From: Actinobacteria bacterium HGW-Actinobacteria-7
Lineage (GTDB): Bacteria; Actinomycetota; Coriobacteriia; Anaerosomatales; PHET01
Length of the DNA: 32,414 bases
Reading direction: 5' to 3'
Assembly: GCA_002841275.1 (NCBI GenBank)
Contig: PHET01000024.1
Coordinates: forward strand, 1-32,414
Shown here: positions 24,846 to 31,937 of the stretch, piece after piece
How positions within the stretch are numbered: the first letter of the stretch is position 1
Layout of the letters: the number at the start of each line of letters is the position of its first letter
Program-made: the position numbers and the translations under genes
The notes under the pieces: generated by a model
What the model was told of the DNA's origin: nothing
Seen by the model: the letters and a program-made list of their open reading frames with translations, nothing else
The model's database searches: none

Positions 24846-26111
24846 TCATCCTTCCTTCGTGTCGGTGACCGTGCAACCAATCCGTCCGTCGCTCACTCGC
24901 ACGAACAGCCTATCGCCCGCCGTGACTTGGCTGACGCTCCTGATCACCGTGCAGCCGTCCGAGCCGAAACTCGCCGAGTACCCGCGCGCAAGAATCGCGA
25001 GTGGTGAGAGATCCTCAAGACGCGCCGCAGCGAGCCCAAGCTTGGACCTCGCACGCTCGGTGATTCTCGGCCCAGCCGACGTAAGGCGTTCGCGAGCGAA
25101 CTGAACCCGCTGCTGTTCGCGCTTGAGACGTTCGGGCAGTGCACGGTCAAGCCGGGCACGTGCCGAGTCGATTCGCTGTGAGGCCGGACCCAGAATCGCG
25201 TAGGGATCAGAGAACACCGGCCGCTCTGCCAAGCGAGCCATGCGATGCTCGAGACGCTGCACACGGCTCTGGAGCGCCCGACCTATCGCGCGACGCTCCC
25301 GCATAAGCACAGCACCGAGCTCTTCGATCGAAGGTGCCGCAGCCTCCGCTGCACCGGTTGGTGTGGAAGCGCGGACGTCCGCGACCATGTCGGCGATCGA
25401 TGTGTCAGGCTCGTGCCCAATGCCGGTAACCACCGGAACGGGGCACTCGGCAACGGCGCGAGCGACCTCCTCTGAGTTGAACGGCATCAGGTCCTCGTAG
25501 GAGCCTCCACCTCGAACCAGCAGAATCACATCGGGAGCGGCCGCTTGAGCCGCGTGCAGTCCTTCTGCGAGGGCAGTCGGCGCTCCCTCTCCTTCCACCT
25601 GCACTCCGGCGACCAGAAGCTCCGCAAGCGGGTAGCGGCGTCGCAATGTACGAATCACATCGTGAATCGCCTTGCCTCGAGGAGAGGTGACCACCGCGAT
25701 GCGCTCGGGATACCGGGGCAACGGCTTCTTGCGATCAGGACGCATCAGGCCCTCAGCCTCGAGCTTGCGGGCGAGCTCAGAGACCTGCATCCGCAAACGT
25801 CCCTCCCCTGCAAGAGAGAGCGTCCTTACCGTGAACTGCATCCGTCCTTTCGGCACGTACGCCGAGAACTGCCCACTGAGCTCGACCAACATCCCGCAGC
25901 GAAGTGAAATGCCACCGGCATCGTACACATCACGCCACATGAGACACGGCATCGCCGCACCCGCGTCGCAGACCGTGAAATACGCGGCCTTGTAGCCCGG
26001 TTTGTCATTGAACTCCGAGACCTCGCCGACCACTCGCACGCGCACGCCTTCAAGCGCACGTTTCGCCTGTGTCATCGCTTCAGTGACGGAGAGTGCTCTT
26101 TCCTCGGACAC
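24846..26111 (-). CDS. xseA: Exodeoxyribonuclease VII large subunit
   Basis: A 421-residue nuclease subunit. An N-terminal OB fold (1-100, VRVVGEVSEFNDKPGYKAAYFTVCD) binds ssDNA. The catalytic domain follows with VVTSPRGKAIHDV, VEGEGAPTALAEGL, LLVRGGGSYEDLMPFNSEEVARA and TGIGHEPDTSIAD. A long coiled region (about 265-350) binds XseB. The C-terminal segment has LSPLAILARGYS. The GTG start has a GGGGGG-type site. First gene of the coupled run. Confidence 0.95.
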   Translation of the reverse strand: MSEERALSVTEAMTQAKRALEGVRVRVVGEVSEFNDKPGYKAAYFTVCDAGAAMPCLMWRDVYDAGGISLRCGMLVELSGQFSAYVPKGRMQFTVRTLSLAGEGRLRMQVSELARKLEAEGLMRPDRKKPLPRYPERIAVVTSPRGKAIHDVIRTLRRRYPLAELLVAGVQVEGEGAPTALAEGLHAAQAAAPDVILLVRGGGSYEDLMPFNSEEVARAVAECPVPVVTGIGHEPDTSIADMVADVRASTPTGAAEAAAPSIEELGAVLMRERRAIGRALQSRVQRLEHRMARLAERPVFSDPYAILGPASQRIDSARARLDRALPERLKREQQRVQFARERLTSAGPRITERARSKLGLAAARLEDLSPLAILARGYSASFGSDGCTVIRSVSQVTAGDRLFVRVSDGRIGCTVTDTKEG

Positions 26112-26163
26112 GAACCCCCCTTCGACGGTGCACCGATTCTAGCAGCAGGCAACCACATCAAAC

Positions 26164-26186
26164 GGGCCGGCGCACGTGGCCGGCCC
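26164..26186 (-). terminator. Terminator of the Zn peptidase gene
   Basis: GGGCCGGC pairs with GCCGGCCC around a 7-base loop. On the minus strand GTTTGATG follows. It lies just beyond the membrane peptidase stop. Confidence 0.7.
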
Positions 26187-26212
26187 TCTCTGACTCACAC
26201 GGCCTAGTCGCA

Positions 26213-26896
26213 CTAGTTGCGGCGGACCGCACCGATCCAGTACATGAGTTGCATGACCGAGATCAACGTAGCGGCGATGTAGGTCAGCGCCGCTGCGGTC
26301 AGCACGTTGCGCGCTCCAGCGACCTGCTCTGTCGGCAGCATCCCTGTGGTGGAGAGTGAGGCGAGTGCGCGGCGGGACGCGTCAAACTCGACCGGCAGCG
26401 TCACCACCTGGAAGAGAACGGCGGCGGCGAACGCTATGACGCCGAGCCAAGCGATACCCAGGACCCGGGTCCAGATGCCGATCATGATCAGAATCCATGC
26501 GGCTTGTGAGCCCAGATTGGCGACCGGAACAAGCGCCATCCGAATCCGCGCGGCGACAAAGCCGCGTGCATGCTGAACCGCATGACCAGCCTCATGGGCC
26601 GCGACGCCTGCCGCGGCCACTGTAGCCTGCGAGTACACGTCCGGAGACAGGCGCAGAACACCGGCCTTCGGATCGAAGTGGTCGCTCAGGCGTCCTTGCA
26701 CCAACTCGATCTGGACGTTATGCAGCCCTTCTGAGTCCAGCATTGCCCGAGCCACTTGCGCTCCGGTGCGCTGTGTTGCCAAAGGCACGCGGCTCCAACG
26801 CCTGAAGGCCGAGTTGACGTACCCCTGCGTGACGAAACCCAACACCATCGCCACGAGCATGATCAACAGGTACTGCGAATTGAAACCGTATATCAC
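26213..26896 (-). CDS. Membrane zinc metallopeptidase, YugP family
   Basis: A 227-residue integral membrane protein. The zinc motif HEAGH is at residues 101-105 (H101, E102, H105). Membrane segments are at about 8-25, 120-140, 147-167 and 200-222. This matches the neutral zinc metallopeptidase_2 (YugP) family, whose substrates are largely unknown. The GTG start follows GGGAGGGG. It lies upstream of xseA on the same strand but is separated from it by a terminator. Confidence 0.9.
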   Translation of the reverse strand: MIYGFNSQYLLIMLVAMVLGFVTQGYVNSAFRRWSRVPLATQRTGAQVARAMLDSEGLHNVQIELVQGRLSDHFDPKAGVLRLSPDVYSQATVAAAGVAAHEAGHAVQHARGFVAARIRMALVPVANLGSQAAWILIMIGIWTRVLGIAWLGVIAFAAAVLFQVVTLPVEFDASRRALASLSTTGMLPTEQVAGARNVLTAAALTYIAATLISVMQLMYWIGAVRRN

Positions 26897-26955
26897 GTCG
26901 TACCCCTCCCTGGATCACTCCACTGTCTGCGTGATCGAGCAAGCTGCGGACCACC

Positions 26956-28122
26956 TCAGGAGTCTGTGTCGGCGCTCCGCGGATTCCTCACAACCTGCAG
27001 CTGTGCGTTCTCAAGACTCAAGGTGACGTCGCCATCCAAGAGCTCGACAAGTTCGCTTCCCACCATTGCCCTGCGCCAACCCTCAAGCAGCGCACTGTTC
27101 TCGCGTTCACCGGCCGCAAGACGCTCAAGATCGTCTCGGGAGGCCAGAAGCGGCATAGCGACCCCGTGCTCGTGCGCTCGGAGCCTGACCAGTGCCACCA
27201 TGAGATCGACCGCACCGTCGATATCCCCCGCGGGCCGACGACGCTTCTTAAGCGATGGTAGATCGGCCTCCGGAACCGCAGCCCCTCGAGCAACCGACTC
27301 GAGCAGCGAACGAACGCCGGACTGGCCAAGCTTCTCGGGCACACCGCGTATTTCCGAGAGTTGCTCCGGTGTCGCCGGAGCCCGACGTGCGACCTCGACG
27401 ATGCCCTCATCTCCTATCACCCAGCGCTTGGGCATGTCGCGGCGCATGGCCTCTCTTTCCCGCCACGCTGCCACCTCGCGCGCCACAGCCAACTGGCGGC
27501 GATTGAGCGACGAGATGCGTTTGACCCGACGCCATTGTTCCTCAGGAACGACCTCATAGGTCGCGGGGTCGGCCATACGATCGAAGTCCGCCTGCAGCCA
27601 GGTGATACGGCCTGTCTGTTCAAGCCGAGACTTCAACTCCCGGTACATCGATGGCAGATAGCGCACATCGTTAAGGGCGTACTCGACTTGGGTGTCACTC
27701 AGGGGCCGCCTGGACCAGTCGGTGTAGGAATCGCCCTTGTCGAGCTTCACTCCGGCGATCTCCTGGACCAGAGGACCGTATCCGATCTGCTGTTGATATC
27801 CAGTGAGCGTCGCGGCCGTCTGTGTGTCAAAGACGGGATTCATCGCCAAGCCGCATTCTCGGAAGAATATCTCGAGATCCTGACCGCCCGCGTGGAGAAC
27901 CTTGACCACGGACGTATCGGTGAACAGCTCACAGAGTGGCGACAGGTCCTTGCAGGCCAGCGGGTCAACGATGGCTGCGATATCATCGGTCCCGAGCTGG
28001 ATCAGACAGAGTCGCGCATAGTAGGTTCGCTCGCGCATGAATTCGGTATCGATTCCCACCGCCGGCGCACGGCGTAGCTCCTCGACGAGCTTCTTGAGGG
28101 ACTCACTATCAGTGACGTACAA
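26956..28122 (-). CDS. rnd: Ribonuclease D
   Basis: A 388-residue 3'-5' exoribonuclease for tRNA and structured RNA processing. The DEDDy exonuclease motifs are visible: VGIDTEFMRERTYYARL (D25, E27), HAGGQDLEIFF, and YALNDVRYLP with the Tyr-x3-Asp arrangement. Helical HRDC domains follow (residues about 205-290 and beyond). The TTG start is chosen because AAAAGGAG lies eight bases upstream; the extra in-frame codons upstream have no homology-like pattern. Divergent from the lipid kinase gene. Confidence 0.92.
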   Translation of the reverse strand: MYVTDSESLKKLVEELRRAPAVGIDTEFMRERTYYARLCLIQLGTDDIAAIVDPLACKDLSPLCELFTDTSVVKVLHAGGQDLEIFFRECGLAMNPVFDTQTAATLTGYQQQIGYGPLVQEIAGVKLDKGDSYTDWSRRPLSDTQVEYALNDVRYLPSMYRELKSRLEQTGRITWLQADFDRMADPATYEVVPEEQWRRVKRISSLNRRQLAVAREVAAWREREAMRRDMPKRWVIGDEGIVEVARRAPATPEQLSEIRGVPEKLGQSGVRSLLESVARGAAVPEADLPSLKKRRRPAGDIDGAVDLMVALVRLRAHEHGVAMPLLASRDDLERLAAGERENSALLEGWRRAMVGSELVELLDGDVTLSLENAQLQVVRNPRSADTDS

Positions 28123-28237
28123 CCTGGGAGCTCCTTTTGTATCCGAAGGTCCCGCGGAGTTTCGGGAATCCTCATCAATGTGAAGAGTAGTCGACCGTGA
28201 CACTGCTGGCGAGGCGAACCGCCATCGAGGAGCACTT

Positions 28238-29161
28238 GTGAGAGTACTAGCCATCGTGAACTCGCGGGCCGGAGGCAGTGACGAAGGCCTCTACGACCTG
28301 ATCAGGATCGCCGGTGCGCGCGGCGTGGAGTTCGTTCTGCGCTTCGTGGCCGACGGAGTCCGCATCGAGGACCTTCTTGCCGACGTGACCGACTTCGACC
28401 GCGTGGTGGCAGCAGGAGGAGACGGAACGGTGTCGGCCGTTGCGTACACCGTGCGCAACACCAAGGTACCCGTGCTTGTCTACCCGGCAGGAACGGCCAA
28501 CCTGTTGGCCCTGAATCTCGGGATTCCCCTTGACAGCGCAGATCTCGCCAACCTCCTGATCGACGGTTGCGCCGCCCAATTCGACCTAGGCGAAATCGAG
28601 ATGGCATACCCGGACGGAACTTCAACCAAGTCCGGCTTCACCGTGATGGCCGGCGCAGGATACGACGCGCAGATCATGGACGCGGCCCAGCCGATGAAAC
28701 CCACGTTCGGTGCGGCAGCCTATCTCATGGCCGCCATCGGCAACATCGCACCAACATCCGCACGATTCGAACTCGTCTTGGACGGCAAGCACGTCAGCAC
28801 AGAAGGAATCGCGGTACTTCTTGTGAACTTTGGCCGTATCCAGTTCGAACTCGATGTCACCCGCGACTGGAATCCGCAGGACGGGTTCCTCGCAGTCACC
28901 GTCGTGCGCACCAAGACCGCAGCCGGGCTTCTACCGGTGCTCTTCGGAGCGATGATGGATCGGCTTGGGGACACCCCTGATCGCAACAGCGGCATCGATA
29001 CCTACCGTGTCAAGCGGGCCGAGATCAGCGCCTATCCGCCACTGAAGATACAGTACGACGGGGAGGCAATGGACCTACTCACACCGTTTGCCGCTCAAGT
29101 TCTACCCGGTGCGGCCACCCTTCTCGTACCGCGAGGCTCCGAGTACGCCGAACCGCGCTGA
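28238..29161 (+). CDS. Diacylglycerol-kinase-family lipid kinase
   Basis: A 307-residue soluble lipid kinase (DagK/YegS/BmrU fold). The nucleotide motif VVAAGGDGTVSAV lies near residue 55, with VLVYPAGTANLLALNLGIP next. The C-terminal beta domain contains a conserved KIQYDGE motif. It phosphorylates diacylglycerol or another lipid alcohol; the exact substrate is not visible. The GTG start is preceded by GAGGAG. Divergent from rnd; it ends 3 bases before the convergent lipoprotein stop. Confidence 0.9.
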   Translation: MRVLAIVNSRAGGSDEGLYDLIRIAGARGVEFVLRFVADGVRIEDLLADVTDFDRVVAAGGDGTVSAVAYTVRNTKVPVLVYPAGTANLLALNLGIPLDSADLANLLIDGCAAQFDLGEIEMAYPDGTSTKSGFTVMAGAGYDAQIMDAAQPMKPTFGAAAYLMAAIGNIAPTSARFELVLDGKHVSTEGIAVLLVNFGRIQFELDVTRDWNPQDGFLAVTVVRTKTAAGLLPVLFGAMMDRLGDTPDRNSGIDTYRVKRAEISAYPPLKIQYDGEAMDLLTPFAAQVLPGAATLLVPRGSEYAEPR

Positions 29162-29164
29162 GGA

Positions 29165-29464
29165 CTACTGTGCCGCAAGGAATTCGATGATGCGTGACTT
29201 CTCGGCGTCGGTGACTACGAGACCGTTCTGCTGCATGCGCGTCACAGTCTCCGTCCACTTCGCAGCATCATAGGATGCCGCAGCCACTCTGTCGTAGGAA
29301 TGGCACAGGGTGCACTTGGTCTGGACGAACTGAGCGTCGTCCGCGCCAGAGCCGCTTTGGGTTCCTGTCGCCGCACCCGACCCCTGAGCTCCGCAGCCGA
29401 CTAGGACAAGAAGCACTACCAGCGACCCGGTTGCCTTGAGCCACGCGACTCTGCCATGAACCAT
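29165..29464 (-). CDS. Lipoprotein with c-type heme site
   Basis: About 99 residues. A signal peptide with hydrophobic core LVVLLVLVGC ends in a lipobox cysteine, so the mature protein should be anchored on the outer face of the membrane. After a Gly/Ser/Ala linker, CTLCH is the heme c attachment site and a later Met (in TRMQQNG) is a plausible axial ligand. Small monoheme cytochromes of this type carry electrons outside the cell. The start is uncertain between ATG 29464 and GTG 29473. Nearby genes are not obviously partners. Confidence 0.8.
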   Translation of the reverse strand: MVHGRVAWLKATGSLVVLLVLVGCGAQGSGAATGTQSGSGADDAQFVQTKCTLCHSYDRVAAASYDAAKWTETVTRMQQNGLVVTDAEKSRIIEFLAAQ

Positions 29465-29535
29465 TTCCGCCACCCCGGTCCTTGTGATTGGCTATGCTTG
29501 TACTCCTACGTACCCGTTCGAGGAGCTCGACCTAC

Positions 29536-30294
29536 ATGAAACTCAAGTCACGGCTCTGGCAGATTCAACTGGCCGCCCTTCTGCTGCTTGCGACGGTCGC
29601 CTTCTATCTGTTGCGCTGGCAGCTCTTCCCCACGGCAGTCGAGCACCGGGAGATGCTTCGCTACATCGTGGGTGACGTCGCCTTCCTGTTTCTGCAAGTG
29701 CTTCTCGTGACCGTGGTGATCGACGGAGTCACCCAGCACCGGCAGAAGGAAGACATGAAACGGAAGCTCAACATGGTAGTCGGTGCCTTCTTCTCGCAGG
29801 CCGGTACCGAACTTCTGGGCCAGATTGCATCGACAGACGCCACCCTGGGCGAAATCCGTGAGCTGCTCGTCGCTCGCGCAAGCTGGAAGCCCGAAGACTA
29901 CCGATACGCGAGGTTGGCGTTCGCCTCACATGAGGGAAGGATCGATCTTGGCTCATGTGATCTGGTAGCTCTGCGCAACATCCTCGGCGAGCAGAAGCCC
30001 TACATCCTAGGGCTGCTGGGTAATCAGAGTCTGCTCGAGCACGAGCAGTTCACTGACCTGTTGTGGGCTGTTACACACCTCGCCGAGGAGCTTGTGGTTC
30101 GGCCGGAACTGACCGGGCTGCCTGCCTCCGACCTGGCCCACCTCACGGGCGACACGAAGCGCGCCTATCTGTTGCTGGGAACCCAGTGGCTGGACTATCT
30201 GGCGCACCTTCAAACCAACTACCCGTATCTGTTCTCGCTTGCTCTGCGCACGAACCCGCTCGACCCGGAAGCCACCGTGGTGGTCTCGGCCTGA
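29536..30294 (+). CDS. Two-TM membrane protein of unknown function
   Basis: A 252-residue protein not recognised as a named family. The N-terminus has two hydrophobic segments (about residues 8-28 and 43-65, LFLQVLLVTVVIDGV), followed by a basic stretch (HRQKEDMKRKLN). The remaining ~170 residues form a soluble, helix-rich domain with leucine-rich repeats of LL and acidic residues. The ATG at 29536 is preferred since the hydrophobic region starts soon after it and GGAG lies ten bases upstream; a longer start would add an odd basic leader. Divergent from the cytochrome lipoprotein gene and convergent with the Rieske gene. Confidence 0.65.
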   Translation: MKLKSRLWQIQLAALLLLATVAFYLLRWQLFPTAVEHREMLRYIVGDVAFLFLQVLLVTVVIDGVTQHRQKEDMKRKLNMVVGAFFSQAGTELLGQIASTDATLGEIRELLVARASWKPEDYRYARLAFASHEGRIDLGSCDLVALRNILGEQKPYILGLLGNQSLLEHEQFTDLLWAVTHLAEELVVRPELTGLPASDLAHLTGDTKRAYLLLGTQWLDYLAHLQTNYPYLFSLALRTNPLDPEATVVVSA

Positions 30295-30313
30295 GCGAAA
30301 CCCGAACTCCCGG

Positions 30314-30700
30314 CTAGTACGGCAACTCGGCCTCAGCGACCGGGAGCTGTTCGGGTCCGACGAAGACGAATCCGTCCTCGACTCTGACCTGGTACGTCCT
30401 AAGCGGCCGCGGGTGTCGCGCCAACTCAGCTACGGTCAGGACGGGGCCCGTCCAATCGGTCCACCGGACGACACGTCCATCCCTGAGATCGAACATGGAA
30501 TGGTGCAAGTGGCAGGTGACCACCGTGCCGTCAAGTTCGCCCTTGGACAGCCGACCTCCCAGGTGCGGGCAACGGTTATCTGCGATGAAGAACTCCCCGT
30601 CCGCCCGTGCGACCAAGAGCTCGTGGCCGTCCACATCGACTTGGCGCATCGTGCCATCCATGAACTCAGCCTCGACAGCCACTTGGATGAAGTCGCCCAT
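30314..30700 (-). CDS. Rieske-type [2Fe-2S] protein
   Basis: A 128-residue single-domain Rieske protein. Cluster ligands are C44-x-H46 (in CPHLGG) and C63-x2-H66 (in CHLHHSMF). It is the soluble ferredoxin type (as in NirD or biphenyl-dioxygenase ferredoxins), with no membrane helix or signal peptide. Its electron partner is unknown. The ATG at 30700 follows GGAGGAA; a start 11 codons upstream lacks a ribosome site. Confidence 0.88.
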   Translation of the reverse strand: MGDFIQVAVEAEFMDGTMRQVDVDGHELLVARADGEFFIADNRCPHLGGRLSKGELDGTVVTCHLHHSMFDLRDGRVVRWTDWTGPVLTVAELARHPRPLRTYQVRVEDGFVFVGPEQLPVAEAELPY

Positions 30701-30814
30701 CTGTTCCTCCCATGAAGCCGCGTGACGGATCATGATTACTTCATTCCCCCCGCGACCACGGACGTACGCAGGTCGATCAGAATGCCGCAGTTCAGGCGAG
30801 TCCGCTGCTGGTGG

Positions 30815-31096
30815 CTACTTATCGCCGTTTGGGCGGGCGAGCTTCTTCTCCACACGCTCCAGGACCTCGCCGAGGGGATGTTGGCGAAGGAGCCACAGGG
30901 GCAGTCCGACCGAACGACTACCGCCCGCCCGCTTGACCCACACAGTGTGGGTGGCGTCGCACTCGACTTCGAACTCAGGTTCGGCGAAGCGGAATCTGCA
31001 CGCGTCGAAAAGGCCGCTTCCGCCATCATCGGTCAAGACGACGGCGGTCTCAGCATCTGGCGCGACTGGAAGTGGCTGGCTTGGAGATTGGCGCAT
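30815..31096 (-). CDS. Small hypothetical protein
   Basis: 93 residues; not recognised. It has a high-GC codon pattern like the neighbouring genes and a plausible mixed alpha/beta layout: a strand-rich middle (FEVECDATHTVWV) and a C-terminal amphipathic helix (PLGEVLERVEKKLA). Two cysteines (in FDACRF and VECDAT) might bind metal, but there is no clear pattern. No strong ribosome site precedes the ATG, and an in-frame stop lies shortly upstream, so it is either a weakly translated gene or spurious. The opposite-strand ORF here runs into a tRNA and is less likely. Confidence 0.5.
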   Translation of the reverse strand: MRQSPSQPLPVAPDAETAVVLTDDGGSGLFDACRFRFAEPEFEVECDATHTVWVKRAGGSRSVGLPLWLLRQHPLGEVLERVEKKLARPNGDK

Positions 31097-31288
31097 GGTG
31101 AAACATCACATCCTTGGACTGCGGTGGCGCAGTGGAGTACTCGTGAGGGATCGGCGTCGTCTGGCTGGTCGAGCAGCACGCCCCAAGAAACACAGGCGAC
31201 GACTGAAGAGTCACGGGAGAACCTCTATTCTCTCACGATTCCCACAATCATGCCGATTGATGCACAACCAGTTGACGTGCTCGGTGAA

Positions 31289-31327
31289 CAAAAAACCCGT
31301 CTCCCTGCGTTTGCGCAGGTGACGGGT
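31289..31327 (-). terminator. Terminator of the tRNA-Val transcript
   Basis: On the minus strand ACCCGTC-A-CCTGCG, loop CAAA, CGCAGG-GA-GACGGGT, then TTTTTTG. It lies 12 bases beyond the tRNA CCA end. Confidence 0.9.
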
Positions 31328-31338
31328 CTTGTATGTGA

Positions 31339-31413
31339 TGGTGGGCGATGCAGGATTTGAACCTGCGACCCCTTCCGTGTCAAGGAAGTGCTCTCCCCCT
31401 GAGCTAATCGCCC
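31339..31413 (-). tRNA. tRNA-Val(GAC)
   Basis: A 75-nt cloverleaf with encoded CCA. Acceptor GGGCGAT pairs with ATCGCCC and the discriminator base is A. The D-arm has TAGCTCAG. The anticodon loop TTGACAC sits on a CTTCC/GGAAG stem, with anticodon GAC. The T-loop is TTCAAAT. Its own promoter and terminator make it monocistronic. Confidence 0.97.
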
Positions 31414-31451
31414 ATCTTCGTGCGAAGCCGCCCCGTAAAGCAGCGAACGAT

Positions 31452-31479
31452 AGTGTAGCAAAGCACACGCGCCTGCCAA
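31452..31479 (-). promoter_or_regulatory. Promoter of tRNA-Val
   Basis: On the minus strand TTGGCA (31479-31474) and TACACT (31457-31452) are separated by 16 bases, about 40 bases upstream of the tRNA 5' end. Confidence 0.6.
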
Positions 31480-31521
31480 GACCCCAAAAGATGAGCGGTA
31501 GAAACTCGTTCAAAATGCTCC

Positions 31522-31550
31522 TTGCACCACTCCAACCCAATCGCTAGACT
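31522..31550 (+). promoter_or_regulatory. Promoter of tRNA-Gly and tRNA-Cys
   Basis: TTGCAC at 31522-31527 and TAGACT at 31545-31550 with a 17-base spacer, ending 9 bases before the tRNA-Gly 5' end. It probably also drives tRNA-Cys. Confidence 0.6.
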
Positions 31551-31559
31551 AGCCTCTGC

Positions 31560-31635
31560 GCGGACGTGGCTCAGTTGGTAGAGCACAACCTTGCCAAGGT
31601 TGGGGTCGCCGGTTCGAATCCGGTCGTCCGCTCCA
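31560..31635 (+). tRNA. tRNA-Gly(GCC)
   Basis: A 76-nt cloverleaf with encoded CCA. Acceptor GCGGACG pairs with CGTCCGC and the discriminator base is T. The D-arm has TGGCTCAG. The anticodon loop contains TTGCCAA on an AACC/GGTT stem, with anticodon GCC. The T-loop is TTCGAAT. Confidence 0.97.
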
Positions 31636-31649
31636 TCTGATCTCTGAAG

Positions 31650-31694
31650 AAGGTCGGTCCTGAAGGCCCGAATGGCCCTGGGGCCGATCTTCTT
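31650..31694 (+). other. Long hairpin between tRNA-Gly and tRNA-Cys
   Basis: AAGAAGGTCGG and CCGATCTTCTT form an 11-bp helix with one G-U pair, enclosing an inner GGCC/GGCC element. Just downstream, GGCGCAT-C-ATGCGCC is a second palindrome. They may guide nuclease processing of the tRNA precursor or partly terminate transcription; the sequence does not decide. Edges are approximate. Confidence 0.5.
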
Positions 31695-31725
31695 GGTTTG
31701 ACTCGGCGCATCATGCGCCCCATAG

Positions 31726-31799
31726 GGCGACGTGGCCAAGTGGTAAGGCAGAGGCCTGCAAAGCCTTTATCCCCGGTTCGAATCCGGGCGTCGCCTCCA
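31726..31799 (+). tRNA. tRNA-Cys(GCA)
   Basis: A 74-nt cloverleaf with encoded CCA. Acceptor GGCGACG pairs with CGTCGCC and the discriminator base is T, the usual base for tRNA-Cys. The anticodon loop CTGCAAA sits on an AGGC/GCCT stem, with anticodon GCA. The T-loop is TTCGAAT. It is not a tRNA-Sec: the arms are of normal length and the anticodon is not TCA. Confidence 0.97.
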
Positions 31800-31810
31800 A
31801 CGCATCATGA

Positions 31811-31840
31811 CGGTCAGCTGCAATCCGGCTGGCCGTTGCG
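31811..31840 (+). terminator. Hairpin after tRNA-Cys
   Basis: ACGGTCAGC pairs with GCTGGCCGT (one G-U pair) around a 9-base loop, followed by the short T-containing stretch GCGCTTTCC. A plausible but weak end for the tRNA-Gly/tRNA-Cys transcript. Confidence 0.4.
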
Positions 31841-31855
31841 CTTTCCGGTCGCAGA

Positions 31856-31884
31856 TTTGTGTACGCGTCCCCAGTTGCTACACT
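31856..31884 (+). promoter_or_regulatory. Promoter of the glycosyltransferase gene
   Basis: TTTGTG at 31856-31861 and TACACT at 31879-31884 with a 17-base spacer, 53 bases upstream of the ATG. Confidence 0.5.
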
Positions 31885-31937
31885 TCTCCGGGCGCACAGT
31901 GAGTCCTCACACGCACCAGACCGGAGGCAGTAGATAG

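Noticed and set aside
30722-31360. 212-codon + strand open frame near the end
   Set aside because: It runs through the tRNA-Val terminator and into the tRNA gene and lacks protein-like features.
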